Source of the DNA: Colwellia sp. 12G3
GTDB lineage: Bacteria; Pseudomonadota; Gammaproteobacteria; Enterobacterales; Alteromonadaceae
Assembly: GCF_002836775.1 (NCBI RefSeq)
Contig: NZ_PJAQ01000010.1
Location: 1-59,421 of the forward strand
Length of the DNA: 59,421 nt
Direction of reading: 5' to 3'
Both the position numbers and the translations under genes were made by a program. Under the pieces are notes generated by a model, which saw nothing but the letters and a program-made list of their open reading frames with translations, was not told the DNA's origin and did no database searches. Each line of letters begins with the position of its first letter. The stretch's first letter is position 1. Shown here in pieces: positions 18,120 through 27,588 of the stretch.

Positions 18120-18516
18120 GTGGAGCGCCTAAGCGATAAGCTTTACCGTAACAAACAACTTGCGCGACACAGTGCTTAGTTTCTATATCCACACAACTGG
18201 TAAAGATGACAGCATTGGCCTGTTGTTTAAATGCGGCTTGTCTTGCTTGGGTGCGAGCATTAACGTCATCAGGTGGCGCTAAGTGTGGCTCCTTTTGGCA
18301 ATCATCGCCTTCAACTAAACCAACATACTGAAAGCTGGACATAAACTCAGTTTCATCTTTAAAAACTTTCACTTTACTGGCACTAAAATATTCCTTGGCA
18401 CTGTCAGCTTTAACGTTACTTTCAAAAGTATAATTACCACTACAGCTAGCTAGTAATGGCAGTGCTATGAAAAACGATAACGTTGTAGATATTTTCTTAG
18501 TTATTTTATTTTGCAT
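18100..18516 (-). CDS. rcsF: RcsF-like outer-membrane lipoprotein
   Basis: The 138-residue protein has a lipoprotein signal peptide with lipobox LASC, so C25 would be lipidated. The mature domain carries four cysteines (C73, C108, C116, C122), spaced as in RcsF, where they make two non-consecutive disulfides. The FTSCVD and YGKAYRLG segments also fit. In enterobacteria RcsF reports envelope damage to the RcsCDB phosphorelay. No rcsB, rcsC or rcsD gene is in this window, so its partner here is unknown. It overlaps the upstream symporter fusion by 11 bp and trmO downstream, suggesting a three-gene operon. Confidence 0.85.
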   Translation of the reverse strand: MQNKITKKISTTLSFFIALPLLASCSGNYTFESNVKADSAKEYFSASKVKVFKDETEFMSSFQYVGLVEGDDCQKEPHLAPPDDVNARTQARQAAFKQQANAVIFTSCVDIETKHCVAQVVCYGKAYRLGAPHEPIEQ

Positions 18517-20707
18517 GAGAGGTTTCCTGAACGTTAGCTTTTTTGGAAAGATCTAAAAAGGTATTAGGTTTTTTACCTGCTATCCAATAGTGGAACAACT
18601 GGTCAATAGTATAATTTTTTTGCATCATGAAAATCCAGTTGCGCAGGTAAATTTCAAAGGCATTATCATCGGTATTAATGGCAAAAGCCATTGACAGTTC
18701 AGGCCTAGCTGGCTTGGGAACAATAACGGTATATTCTGGGTTTATCAGGGTCCAGGCTGATGCCGTTGCTGCGCCAAAAAGCATGGCATCAATGTGTTGG
18801 TACTTTTCTTTAAAAAACAATCGAGGTGTAGATATTTCCCATGCGGTTGCGTTTTTAAAATAGCGGCGGACAAGATTCTCACTGTAAAAAATCTCAGGAA
18901 TGCCAATGATTAAATCTTCTTGCGCAAAAATATTCTGCCAATCAGTAAACTCTTTACGTCGCTCTTCTTTAACTAGAAACGCCATTGTTTGGCTTGAATA
19001 AGGCACTGTTAAGGTATATTTTTTCATATTCTTGGGTGTTACGGGCATGCCCGTGGTCATGTCTAAATAGCCAGAGGAGAGCAACTGTTTTGCTTGATTG
19101 TGGTAAATACGGACAAATTCGATTGAAACGCCTAAGTCATCGGCTAATAAATTGATGATTTCAATATCAAAACCAACAAGTTTTCCTTCATTGTTATGAA
19201 AACTGTAAGGTAAATCATCACGAAAATATCCCACCCGAATAAAACCACGCTGAGTAATTCTTGCTAAAACAGGTAGGTTAAGCATTGTTTTGTCAACGCT
19301 CAATTCTGGCTCAGCTAATACCTTGGCTTTTACATCAAGTAGCATAAAGTCTCGTTTTATAAATTTACTATAGCCTTGGTATTGGTACGTGATGGCATCA
19401 AAAGTAAAACGTAACGCAACAAACGCTACGATAGAGATAATTGGTAATATCGTTAAGTAGAGACTAAATGAACGCCATTTAAAGGTAAATTTTTTCAACA
19501 TACTGGTGGCAATGAGTAATACCAAACTAACAGAAAAAATAACACTAAGTAGCGCACTAAGACGGCCAACTATGATGTTTTCAGCGACCAAAAACAAATC
19601 GAATAAGGAGCTAGGCACATTAAAAATATCTAACAAATTAGGAATAGCTAAAGTCGTTGTACCAAATAATTGCGGAATGCCAGCGACTAATAATTGTAGG
19701 TAATCGCTACTATTAACTTGTGAACCTGAAAACCAAGCGGCAAATAAAGTAAATAATAAGGCTAAGAGTTTTCCGCCAACGGGCAAGCTGAAACTGATTG
19801 GCACAATTATGCTGGGCATATTACTCACGTCTGCTTTTATTGTTTTATTACCATTTTCAGCAGAGGGCATTTGCTCGATAAGTCGTTTCATTTGTTCAAC
19901 AATAATAGGGATAACAATAAAGAAACTCCCCGTGGCAAAAGCGGTGATCATCGCTTCGCGTGTACTCTTTAATATCTGGCGGTAACTAAAGGGCGTAATG
20001 GTAGCCACAATGGCTGGCAGTACGATGAACGTCAGTAAGAACACTAAAACCGCGGCGGTAACAATATAGACTTGTAATCCGTCAAGTTGTTCACTGTTTA
20101 TCGTTGCTGCAGCACGTTGAGCAATACAAAATATGCCAACAGGGGCAAAGCGCATCACCATGCTGCTTACATTAACAACAGCTTTATTCAAACCATTTAA
20201 GACCGACAAGGTGTGCTTTTTAACTTTTACCTGCATCAAGCCAATACCCATAAAAATACTGAACAGCACTACACTGGGAATTAAGCCGTTCGCTAAGGCA
20301 TAAAAAGGGTTTGTCGGGATAAACAGTGAAATAATATCAAATTCTGGTGTGGTGCTTATGGTATTAAGACTATAAAAATCAGCACTCTTCCAGCTCGGGA
20401 AAGATATGGGGGCAAGTAATATAAAGGTTATTACAACAGCCAATAACGCCATCAAAATTATGAGGGTTATTTTTAAGGTGTTAGTGACTTTTAGTGGCGA
20501 TAAACTACCAATACCGACAATAAGTGATAGGGCAATGTAGGGAAGGGCTGTCATCTGTAACAGCATGACAAAAGCATTGGCTAATTCATTAACACCGACA
20601 TATACGTAAGAAGATAAGCTACCTAACACTAAACCTATCATCATGGCTAATAGGATGCGCGAGGATGATGGTATTTTACTCATTAAATGATTTAGCTTCG
20701 TGAACAT
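18506..20707 (-). CDS. Dicarboxylate/amino acid:cation symporter fused to a solute-binding domain
   Basis: Residues 1-420 form a DAACS (GltP/SdcS-type) sodium or proton symporter with about eight membrane segments and the hairpin-region motifs AFATGSFFIVIP and ISFSLPVGGKLLALLF. A further helix (about 415-440) leads to a periplasmic-type SBP_bac_3 domain (about 470-715) containing VGYFRDDLPYSFHN and GFDIEIINLLADDLG. Binding domains of this class normally serve ABC transporters or sensor kinases, so a covalent symporter-binding-protein fusion is uncommon. I infer that the tethered domain gathers or senses amino acids at the outer face of the symporter. It is the first gene of an overlapping set with rcsF and trmO. 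Confidence 0.85.
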   Translation of the reverse strand: MFTKLNHLMSKIPSSSRILLAMMIGLVLGSLSSYVYVGVNELANAFVMLLQMTALPYIALSLIVGIGSLSPLKVTNTLKITLIILMALLAVVITFILLAPISFPSWKSADFYSLNTISTTPEFDIISLFIPTNPFYALANGLIPSVVLFSIFMGIGLMQVKVKKHTLSVLNGLNKAVVNVSSMVMRFAPVGIFCIAQRAAATINSEQLDGLQVYIVTAAVLVFLLTFIVLPAIVATITPFSYRQILKSTREAMITAFATGSFFIVIPIIVEQMKRLIEQMPSAENGNKTIKADVSNMPSIIVPISFSLPVGGKLLALLFTLFAAWFSGSQVNSSDYLQLLVAGIPQLFGTTTLAIPNLLDIFNVPSSLFDLFLVAENIIVGRLSALLSVIFSVSLVLLIATSMLKKFTFKWRSFSLYLTILPIISIVAFVALRFTFDAITYQYQGYSKFIKRDFMLLDVKAKVLAEPELSVDKTMLNLPVLARITQRGFIRVGYFRDDLPYSFHNNEGKLVGFDIEIINLLADDLGVSIEFVRIYHNQAKQLLSSGYLDMTTGMPVTPKNMKKYTLTVPYSSQTMAFLVKEERRKEFTDWQNIFAQEDLIIGIPEIFYSENLVRRYFKNATAWEISTPRLFFKEKYQHIDAMLFGAATASAWTLINPEYTVIVPKPARPELSMAFAINTDDNAFEIYLRNWIFMMQKNYTIDQLFHYWIAGKKPNTFLDLSKKANVQETSHAK

Positions 20708-20802
20708 GTGCTTATACCTATTTTCACCAGTTAATTTATTGATCGCTAAAACCGCTAATTATTTGATTACGTCTTCAGATTTTATTAGTTTTTATAAACA
20801 AG

Positions 20803-20831
20803 AAAAGGCATCACTGCTAATGATACCTTTT
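20803..20831 (-). terminator. Terminator of metG
   Basis: AAAAGGCATCA and TGATACCTTTT pair with a single mismatch across a 7-nt loop. Read on the minus strand, the stem is followed by a T-rich tract. It lies about 40 bp beyond the metG stop codon. Confidence 0.65.
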
Positions 20832-20868
20832 CAAATCGTTAAACCTAGTATGTAAATAACTGTTTGAG

Positions 20869-23019
20869 TTATTTAACGCGCATACCCGCTACAGCACCAT
20901 CATCTGGATTTAATATCCACAAGTCTTTATCGCCAGGGCCAGCAGCTAATACCATACCTTCAGACATGCCAAAGCGCATTTTACGTGGCGCTAAATTAGC
21001 AACCATCACCGTATGTTTGCCAATCAAATCTTCAGGATTGTAAGCTGATTTGATGCCTGCAAATACTTGACGAGTTTCGGTACCTTCTTCATTCAATGCT
21101 AAGGTTAATTGTATTAATTTATCAGCCTTTTCAACATGCTCAGCATTAATTATTTTAACAATACGTAAATCGATTTTAGCAAAATCATCAAAGCCAATTT
21201 CTTCAGAAATCGGGTCTGCTGCTAGAGGATCAGCCAATGCAGCTGAGTTATCGACTACTTTACTCGGTTTAGCTGCTTTCTTTTTATTGGCTGGTTTTTT
21301 CTCTTCTTCTGCAGCGCCGGCTAAGCTATCTTTTGACGCATCAGTCATAGCATTAACTTTATCCATATCAACACGTTGTAACAACGCTTTGAATTTATTG
21401 ATTTTATGGTCAGTTAATAAGGTTTTGTGTCCTTCCCAAACTAGCTCATCATTTAAGAAAGCAGCAGTACTATCGGCAAGTACAGGTAGCACTGGTTTCA
21501 AATAGATCATTAAAGTACGGAACATATTGATACCTAATGAACAGATATCATGTACTTCTTGTTGCTTAGTTTCGTCTTTAACAAGCTGCCATGGTTCTTT
21601 AATGGCGATATATTCATTTACTTTATCAGCAAGTGCCATGATTTCGCGCATACCACGACCGAAATCACGTGATTCATAATGGGCAGCAATGCTATCGCCT
21701 GCAGCCATAACTTCGTCAGCTAGGGCTTGATCATCAACATTAGTTGATAACATGCCATCGAAACGTTTGGTGATGAAACTTGCACAACGAGAAGCGATAT
21801 TAACTACTTTACCCACTAAATCAGAGTTAACGCGTTGGACGAAATCTTCAAGATTTAAATCTAAATCATCAATTTTATGCGTTAATTTAGTCGCGTAGTA
21901 ATAACGTAAGTATTCAGGGTTTAAATGCGCTAAATAGGTATTGGCTTTAATAAACGTACCTTTTGATTTAGACATTTTTTCGCCGTTTACGGTAACAAAA
22001 CCATGAGCGAAAACAGCGGTAGGTTTACGGAAATCCGCGCCTTCTAACATTGCTGGCCAAAATAGGCTGTGAAAATTAATAATGTCTTTACCGATAAAAT
22101 GGTATAGCTCAGCGTCTGAATCTTTATTCCAGAAGCTGTCAAAGTCGATGCTTGAGTCTCTATCACATAGGTTTTTAAAGCTGCCCATATAACCAATAGG
22201 CGCGTCTAGCCAAACATAGAAGAATTTGCCCGGAGCATTCGGTATTTCAAAACCAAAGTAAGGCGCGTCGCGGCTAATATCCCACTGCTTTAAGCCTTGT
22301 TCGAACCATTCAGTAAGTTTATTCGCTACTTCTTCTTGCAATGAGCCGCTGCGTATCCACTCTGCTAACATGGTTTCAAAAGCAGGTAAGTCGAAGAAGT
22401 AATGCTCAGAATCTTTTAATACTGGTGTAGCACCTGAAATAGCAGAACGTGGATTAAGCACTTCTGTTGGTAAATAAGTTGCGCCACAGTTGTCACAGCT
22501 ATCACCATTTTCATCTTCACTTTTACACTTTGGACAAGTACCTTTTACAAAGCGGTCAGCTAAGAACATACCTTTTTCAGGATCATATAACTGAGAAATA
22601 GTACGGGTTTTAATATGACCTTTCGCATGCAAACTGTTGTAAATTCTTTCAGAGTACTCTTTGTTTTCATCGCTATGCGTTGTGTGGTAATTATCAAAGC
22701 TAATGTGGAAATCACTAAATTCTTTAATACGCTCTTCACGCACACCTTTGATCATTTCTTCCGGTGTTATGCCCAGCTCTTGCGCTTTAAGCATAATCGG
22801 TGTGCCATGGGCATCATCAGCACAGACAAAATACGTTTCATGTCCACGCATTCGTTGAAAACGTACCCAAATATCGGTTTGAATATGCTCTAACATATGG
22901 CCTAAATGGATAGAACCATTTGCATAAGGAAGGGCACAAGTAACTAGAATTTTGCGCTTTTCTGGTGAAGAATGCGATGCAGCGTTTGATGTAGCTTCAG
23001 ATAAAGTAGTGTCAGACAT
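20869..23019 (-). CDS. metG: Methionyl-tRNA synthetase
   Basis: This 716-residue class I synthetase charges tRNA(Met). The N-terminus carries the HIGH-type motif (SIHLGHM, within the first 45 residues). A zinc-knuckle region follows ([18 protein letters not shown], about 160-177), then the KMSKS loop. The C-terminus (about 610-716) is the dimerising tRNA-binding OB-fold domain containing [18 protein letters not shown] lysine-rich linker (about 570-590) separates core and tail. Length and domain order match the long MetG form of gammaproteobacteria. It is divergent from mrp, the usual arrangement in this group. Confidence 0.97.
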   Translation of the reverse strand: MSDTTLSEATSNAASHSSPEKRKILVTCALPYANGSIHLGHMLEHIQTDIWVRFQRMRGHETYFVCADDAHGTPIMLKAQELGITPEEMIKGVREERIKEFSDFHISFDNYHTTHSDENKEYSERIYNSLHAKGHIKTRTISQLYDPEKGMFLADRFVKGTCPKCKSEDENGDSCDNCGATYLPTEVLNPRSAISGATPVLKDSEHYFFDLPAFETMLAEWIRSGSLQEEVANKLTEWFEQGLKQWDISRDAPYFGFEIPNAPGKFFYVWLDAPIGYMGSFKNLCDRDSSIDFDSFWNKDSDAELYHFIGKDIINFHSLFWPAMLEGADFRKPTAVFAHGFVTVNGEKMSKSKGTFIKANTYLAHLNPEYLRYYYATKLTHKIDDLDLNLEDFVQRVNSDLVGKVVNIASRCASFITKRFDGMLSTNVDDQALADEVMAAGDSIAAHYESRDFGRGMREIMALADKVNEYIAIKEPWQLVKDETKQQEVHDICSLGINMFRTLMIYLKPVLPVLADSTAAFLNDELVWEGHKTLLTDHKINKFKALLQRVDMDKVNAMTDASKDSLAGAAEEEKKPANKKKAAKPSKVVDNSAALADPLAADPISEEIGFDDFAKIDLRIVKIINAEHVEKADKLIQLTLALNEEGTETRQVFAGIKSAYNPEDLIGKHTVMVANLAPRKMRFGMSEGMVLAAGPGDKDLWILNPDDGAVAGMRVK

Positions 23020-23147
23020 GAAAAATAGTTGTTTTTAATGGTAATAATGTTGGCAATAGTACAGAATTTAGCAATGATTTTCATTAGTTGAATGCAACTA
23101 ATTTCCTATTTTTTTTATATTCTTTTATACAAGGTCTCCAAATTACT

Positions 23148-24326
23148 ATGTTTAGTAAAAAATTTGGTCAAATTTTCTCGAAATCCACGTCTAAAACTGA
23201 CGTGAAATCAAATGGTGAAGCACTTAATGTCGCTGAAATTGAAGAACTTATTAAAGAGTCGTTAACGCATTATATTTCAGACAATTTCCCACAAGGTGTG
23301 CTCGCTGTTTGTCAGCAATTTAGCGTTACTCAAAATAACAAGCTAAAGAAAAATGTTATTATCAACCTCATCATGCCATTTGTCTGCCAAGGCGAGTTAG
23401 ATTTACTTGCGCAAACGTTAACTGAGCATTTAGCTTGTAAAGTCAAAATTAAGGTCGAGTTAGCGATAAAACCCGTTCGTCAGTTTTCCCTCGGAAAAGC
23501 TCAAGAGAGTAGCGGCCAAGGAAGGGTTGCCAATATTATCGCTATTGCGTCGGGCAAAGGTGGAGTAGGTAAGTCGACGACTACAGTTAATTTGGCTTAT
23601 GCTTTAATGGCAGAAGGCGCAAGAGTGGGCATTTTAGATGCGGATATATACGGTCCATCAATTCCCTCTATGCTTGGTCTCAAAGATGAAAAGCCAAGCT
23701 CTAATGATGGTAAGCTGATGACTCCGCTTTATGCTAAAGGCTTGAGTGCCATGTCTATCGGCTTTTTAGTTGATGAAGCCGATGCTACTGTTTGGCGAGG
23801 TCCTATGGCCAGTACTGCTTTTAATCAATTATTAAACGAAACTGATTGGCCAGCGCTCGATTATCTACTCATTGATATGCCGCCCGGTACGGGCGATATT
23901 CAATTAACCTTGGCACAAAAAGTACCCGTGGCAGCAGCTGTCATTGTTACCACACCACAAGATATTGCCTTAATTGATGCCGTAAAAGGTATTGCCATGT
24001 TCGATAAAGTTAAAGTGCCGGTATTAGGTATTATAGAGAATATGAGTTACCACTTATGCGAAAACTGTGGACATCAAAGTCATATCTTTGGTGAGGCGGG
24101 TGGCAAGCACATGGCAGAAGATCAGGAGACAGTGCTATTGGGGCAATTACCTTTGGATATCGCTATTCGCCAAGATGCTGATTTTGGTGAATCTGACATA
24201 ATTGAAAATAGCGCTGGTGAAATAGCTAACCATTACCGTAAAATAGCCCGAAATGTTTCGGCGCAATTATTTTTACAATGTGACAATGCCAGCCCGCTAA
24301 CCGCAACAATAACCACGCGTACTTAA
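23148..24326 (+). CDS. mrp: Mrp/NBP35 family iron-sulfur cluster carrier ATPase (ApbC)
   Basis: The protein is a P-loop ATPase that carries [4Fe-4S] clusters to target apoproteins. An N-terminal MIP18-like domain (about 30-110) precedes the deviant Walker A GKGGVGKS (about 134-142). DADIYGPSIPS, DMPPGTGD and the cluster-binding pair in LCENCGH follow. The open frame extends back to an ATG at 23088. I prefer the ATG at 23148, because AAGG precedes it and the extra 20 hydrophobic residues are not a family feature. It is divergent from metG and is followed 42 bp later by dcd. Confidence 0.93.
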   Translation: MFSKKFGQIFSKSTSKTDVKSNGEALNVAEIEELIKESLTHYISDNFPQGVLAVCQQFSVTQNNKLKKNVIINLIMPFVCQGELDLLAQTLTEHLACKVKIKVELAIKPVRQFSLGKAQESSGQGRVANIIAIASGKGGVGKSTTTVNLAYALMAEGARVGILDADIYGPSIPSMLGLKDEKPSSNDGKLMTPLYAKGLSAMSIGFLVDEADATVWRGPMASTAFNQLLNETDWPALDYLLIDMPPGTGDIQLTLAQKVPVAAAVIVTTPQDIALIDAVKGIAMFDKVKVPVLGIIENMSYHLCENCGHQSHIFGEAGGKHMAEDQETVLLGQLPLDIAIRQDADFGESDIIENSAGEIANHYRKIARNVSAQLFLQCDNASPLTATITTRT

Positions 24327-24368
24327 ACCAGCAAGGTTTAAGCGCAACTAAGGTAAAGACAAACCATT

Positions 24369-24959
24369 ATGAGATTATGTGATAAAGATATAGAACAATA
24401 CCTTGATGATGGAAAAATCATTATTGAGCCAAAACCTGACACTTCAATGATCTCAGGGGTTAGTGTTGATATTCGATTGGGCAATGAATTTAGAGTTTTT
24501 CAAGACCATACCGCGCCATATATTGATTTAAGTGCGCCAAAGGCTGAAGTGCAAGAAGCAATGAATTCCATCATGAGTGATGAGATTCATATCGCAGATG
24601 GTGATGCTTTCTTTTTGCATCCAGGGGAGCTGGCATTGGCAGTGACGCTTGAATCAGTGACATTACCGGATAATATTGTTGGTTGGCTTGATGGTCGTTC
24701 ATCATTAGCTCGTTTAGGACTAATGGTACATGTAACCGCTCACCGGATTGATCCAGGCTGGTCTGGTCAAATTGTATTAGAATTTTATAACAGCGGTAAA
24801 TTACCGTTAGCACTTCGCCCACAAATGAAAATAGCTGCATTAAACTTTGAAACTATGTCATCGAGCGCCGCACGTCCTTATAACAAGCGAAAAGACGCTA
24901 AATATAAAGACCAAAAAGGTGCTGTTGCTAGTCGAATTAGCCAAGACGATAACGAATAA
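24369..24959 (+). CDS. dcd: dCTP deaminase
   Basis: The 196-residue enzyme deaminates dCTP to dUTP, feeding dTMP synthesis. Family hallmarks are the start [12 protein letters not shown], the SVDIRLG segment, [14 protein letters not shown] with the catalytic glutamate, and [24 protein letters not shown]. The length is normal for the homotrimeric enterobacterial type, which makes only dUTP and does not hydrolyse it. It lies 42 bp after mrp and probably shares its transcript. A strong hairpin follows. Confidence 0.96.
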   Translation: MRLCDKDIEQYLDDGKIIIEPKPDTSMISGVSVDIRLGNEFRVFQDHTAPYIDLSAPKAEVQEAMNSIMSDEIHIADGDAFFLHPGELALAVTLESVTLPDNIVGWLDGRSSLARLGLMVHVTAHRIDPGWSGQIVLEFYNSGKLPLALRPQMKIAALNFETMSSSAARPYNKRKDAKYKDQKGAVASRISQDDNE

Positions 24960-24998
24960 AAAATTATATTCGTTATCGTATCAATAGTAATAGTAAGA

Positions 24999-25032
24999 AA
25001 AATAGCGAGCAGTTAGCTCGCTATTTCTATTT
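24999..25032. terminator. Bidirectional terminator between dcd and the yvcK-like gene
   Basis: AAATAGCGAGC and GCTCGCTATTT form a perfect 11-bp stem with a 5-nt loop. T-rich runs flank it on both strands. It overlaps the last codons of the convergent gene and serves both genes. Confidence 0.8.
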
Positions 25033-25927
25033 TTACTGGACTAGAAATTTGGTTTACGCAGGTTTCTAATGCATGAATAAGTTTTTCATTATCATGATGG
25101 TGTGGGACTTTATTATGACTTAAGTCTTGGCAAATGATTTTAACTTGGTCTGAACTGATACTTTCATCTTGGCAAATAACACTGTCAATCGGCAAGCAAC
25201 CAATATTACTTTTAATCCAATCCAGTTTTTCATCTAATGTCAATTTCGCGGCAGGGCTCTTCTCAGCCACTATATTGTCAATAAAAACACAATGTCCTTT
25301 TCGCTTATCTAATGCTTTCGCTATATCTCTCACTAAAAGAGGAGGCACAACACTGGTTAAGAAACTACCGGGTCCTAGAATGATTAGGTCAGCACTCTCA
25401 ATTGCATCAATACAAGACTTCACAGCCTTAACTAATGGCGCTAACATTAAATCGGTAGGCATTATTGGCATTTCGTCAACAGAGAGTTCTCCGAGGCGAC
25501 AACGTCCCTCAGGATAGAAAGCCATTAAGTCTGTAGGTGTTTCAGACATAGGTAATACTTGCGTTTTGACTCGCAATATACGGCGCACTAGTTTGATGGA
25601 GTCCATAGGACTTGATTGTACTTTGCCTAGTCCGTAGAGAATTAAGTTACCCAGGTTATGCCCACCAAGCTCATCATTACCTTCAAAACGAAAATTAAAT
25701 AGCTGGCTACCAATTGAATTCTCATCGACTAACTGGGTCAAACAGTTACGTAAATCACCCCATGCAATTGTACTACTTCTTTTTCTTAATCGACCCGTTG
25801 AACCACCATTATCTGTGGTGGTCACAATACCAGTGAGTTTATTACCCATAAAGGAGAGGGTGGATAATACACGACCTAAACCGTGTCCGCCGCCAATCGC
25901 GACTATGTTAAGTTTTTTGAGCTGCAT
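25013..25927 (-). CDS. YvcK/CofD-like protein (UPF0052 family)
   Basis: The 304-residue protein belongs to the family of Bacillus YvcK and E. coli YbhK, related to 2-phospho-L-lactate transferase CofD. It opens with the nucleotide-binding motif AIGGGHGLGR (about 11-20), then VTTTDNGGSTGRLRK, the segment WGDLRNCL, GHNLGNL and LGPGSFLTSVVP. YvcK binds UDP-sugars and affects cell shape and growth on gluconeogenic carbon sources. The role in gammaproteobacteria is not settled. The gene is convergent with dcd and monocistronic by position. Confidence 0.9.
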   Translation of the reverse strand: MQLKKLNIVAIGGGHGLGRVLSTLSFMGNKLTGIVTTTDNGGSTGRLRKRSSTIAWGDLRNCLTQLVDENSIGSQLFNFRFEGNDELGGHNLGNLILYGLGKVQSSPMDSIKLVRRILRVKTQVLPMSETPTDLMAFYPEGRCRLGELSVDEMPIMPTDLMLAPLVKAVKSCIDAIESADLIILGPGSFLTSVVPPLLVRDIAKALDKRKGHCVFIDNIVAEKSPAAKLTLDEKLDWIKSNIGCLPIDSVICQDESISSDQVKIICQDLSHNKVPHHHDNEKLIHALETCVNQISSPVKIEIAS

Positions 25928-26338
25928 ACGGTTTACTACTTCATTAATGTATGGCTAAGTACGGTAAACCATACCGTTAAATGGCAAAAAAATAAAGTAA
26001 CTAACCATATGGACAACAATATTCTTATATTGGATGGTGAAATAGCATTAATTAAGATAGGCATGTTACTGAAAATATAATAGTAGGTTTATAGCTGGTT
26101 AATAATTATACTGCCATTACAGTTAGTTAGTCTAAATTAGATAATAAATAACCATGTTGGTCATTGTGCGATCAGTTGATGCGTTTTTTACTAATTAAAT
26201 GCTGTTTTTTACAAATAAGTGTTGACAGTTTCTTAGCTGCTGCTTAGAATGCGCCTCGTTTTCAGCAAGTGTTAGGTCCACTGGTTGAGAGCGTGTTTGA
26301 TAGCTATTAGGCCAGTTATTGAACGACTCGAATAATTC
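25928..26338. other. Intergenic region carrying the tRNA operon promoter
   Basis: There is no believable ORF. The left part should hold the promoter of the yvcK-like gene, which I cannot resolve. The right part contains the tRNA promoter at 26224-26252 and about 85 bp of leader before tRNA-Ala. Confidence 0.55.
26224..26252 (+). promoter_or_regulatory. Sigma-70 promoter of the tRNA-Ala/Glu operon
   Basis: A perfect -35 TTGACA (26224-26229), a 17-nt spacer and -10 TAGAAT (26247-26252) are followed by GCGCCTC, a GC-rich discriminator typical of stringently controlled stable-RNA promoters. Confidence 0.85.
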
Positions 26339-26414
26339 GGGGCTATAGCTCAGCTGGGAGAGCGCTTCGCTGGCAGCGAAGAGGTCTGCGGTTCGATCCC
26401 GCATAGCTCCACCA
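26339..26414 (+). tRNA. tRNA-Ala (anticodon GGC)
   Basis: This is a complete 76-nt cloverleaf with acceptor arms GGGGCTA/TAGCTCC, an encoded CCA end, the T-loop GGTTCGATC, and an anticodon arm CTTCG-CTGGCAG-CGAAG, giving GGC. It begins about 86 bp after the promoter's -10 box. Confidence 0.97.
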
Positions 26415-26517
26415 TATTAGGTTTTTTGTTTAGGTTAACTCTTGAGTTGGCATTTACAAAAAATAGATAGTTTAATTGGTTTGTTAATATTATTTATAAT
26501 GTAAACAACTAATTTGT

Positions 26518-26593
26518 GTCCCTATCGTCTAGAGGCCTAGGACACCGCCCTTTCACGGCGGTAACAGGGGTTCGAATCCCCTTAGGGATGCCA
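26518..26593 (+). tRNA. tRNA-Glu (anticodon TTC), copy 1
   Basis: This is a 76-nt gene with acceptor GTCCCTA/TAGGGAT, anticodon arm CCGCC-CTTTCAC-GGCGG and an encoded CCA. It is identical in sequence to the four copies that follow. Confidence 0.97.
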
Positions 26594-26700
26594 CTATTTC
26601 TTTGTCACTTTCATTATATGAATGTGATGAAGACAATTAAGTTGCTTAAACTTATAAAAAATTAAGCGCTGTTCTAATTTAGCGATTAGCTAAATATTGT

Positions 26701-26776
26701 GTCCCTATCGTCTAGAGGCCTAGGACACCGCCCTTTCACGGCGGTAACAGGGGTTCGAATCCCCTTAGGGATGCCA
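26701..26776 (+). tRNA. tRNA-Glu (anticodon TTC), copy 2
   Basis: The 76 nt are identical to copy 1. The last 65 nt or so of the spacer before it are repeated almost exactly before copy 3. Confidence 0.97.
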
Positions 26777-26879
26777 CTTTATTCATTCTTTTAAGTGTGA
26801 TAAAAGAGAGCATTAATAAGTTGCTTAAACTTATAAAAAATTAAGCGCTGTTCTAATTTAGCGATTAGCTAAATATTGT

Positions 26880-26955
26880 GTCCCTATCGTCTAGAGGCCT
26901 AGGACACCGCCCTTTCACGGCGGTAACAGGGGTTCGAATCCCCTTAGGGATGCCA
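26880..26955 (+). tRNA. tRNA-Glu (anticodon TTC), copy 3
   Basis: The 76 nt are identical to copy 1. The preceding 103-nt spacer is a near-duplicate mosaic of the neighbouring spacers. Confidence 0.97.
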
Positions 26956-27057
26956 CTTTATTCATACTTTTAAGCGTGATAAAAGAGAGCATTAATAAGT
27001 TACTTAGACTTATAAAAAATTAAGTATGTTCTGAATTTAGCTTTTAGCTAGTTCTGT

Positions 27058-27133
27058 GTCCCTATCGTCTAGAGGCCTAGGACACCGCCCTTTCACGGCG
27101 GTAACAGGGGTTCGAATCCCCTTAGGGATGCCA
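27058..27133 (+). tRNA. tRNA-Glu (anticodon TTC), copy 4
   Basis: The 76 nt are identical to copy 1. The 5' half of the spacer before it matches the spacer before copy 3, while its 3' half has diverged. Confidence 0.97.
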
Positions 27134-27321
27134 CTTTTATCCTTCTTTTGTATAAAGGGAACGATGAGAGGAGCATGCAGTTATCTTATTACTGTTTTAA
27201 AATAAGAAATTAGAGTTTCAGTTTTTTAAGAGTCTTCTATAATTGACCTTGATAAAACTGAATCAGCAGAGTGATCTGCTAGATAGTTTGAAATGACTTG
27301 GCATTAGCTAATTCAATCAGT

Positions 27322-27397
27322 GTCCCTATCGTCTAGAGGCCTAGGACACCGCCCTTTCACGGCGGTAACAGGGGTTCGAATCCCCTTAGGGATGCCA
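27322..27397 (+). tRNA. tRNA-Glu (anticodon TTC), copy 5
   Basis: The 76 nt are identical to copy 1. A longer, unrelated 188-nt spacer precedes it, and a strong terminator follows 42 bp later. Confidence 0.97.
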
Positions 27398-27438
27398 CTT
27401 TCTTTTGATTGATTAAAAGAACAGTGAACTATATGAGA

Positions 27439-27478
27439 AAACCCACGCAATATGTAAATATTGCGTGGGTTTTTTTTT
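27439..27478 (+). terminator. Terminator of the tRNA operon
   Basis: AACCCACGCAATAT and ATATTGCGTGGGTT form a perfect 14-bp stem around GTAA, followed by a run of T residues. This is a textbook intrinsic terminator. Confidence 0.95.
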
Positions 27479-27588
27479 ACTTGATTTTTAGCTTTTGATT
27501 TTACTTTCTCGTTGGCACCGCTGGCTTTTCAATTTATAGTGTTATACAAATTGACTTATATCTAATTGAAATATAATAAGGAAGTAAT

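Noticed and set aside
23088..23147. Upstream start of mrp adding 20 hydrophobic residues
   Set aside because: The next ATG has the better Shine-Dalgarno sequence and matches the family N-terminus. The extra residues would make a membrane anchor not seen in Mrp proteins.
26195..26404. Minus-strand ORF of 69 codons opposite tRNA-Ala
   Set aside because: It is an antisense shadow of the tRNA gene. Such ORFs are common annotation errors and have no ribosome binding site or family.
26518..27397. Regularly spaced identical repeats that might suggest a CRISPR array
   Set aside because: The repeats are complete 76-nt tRNA-Glu cloverleafs, and the spacers are themselves partly duplicated.
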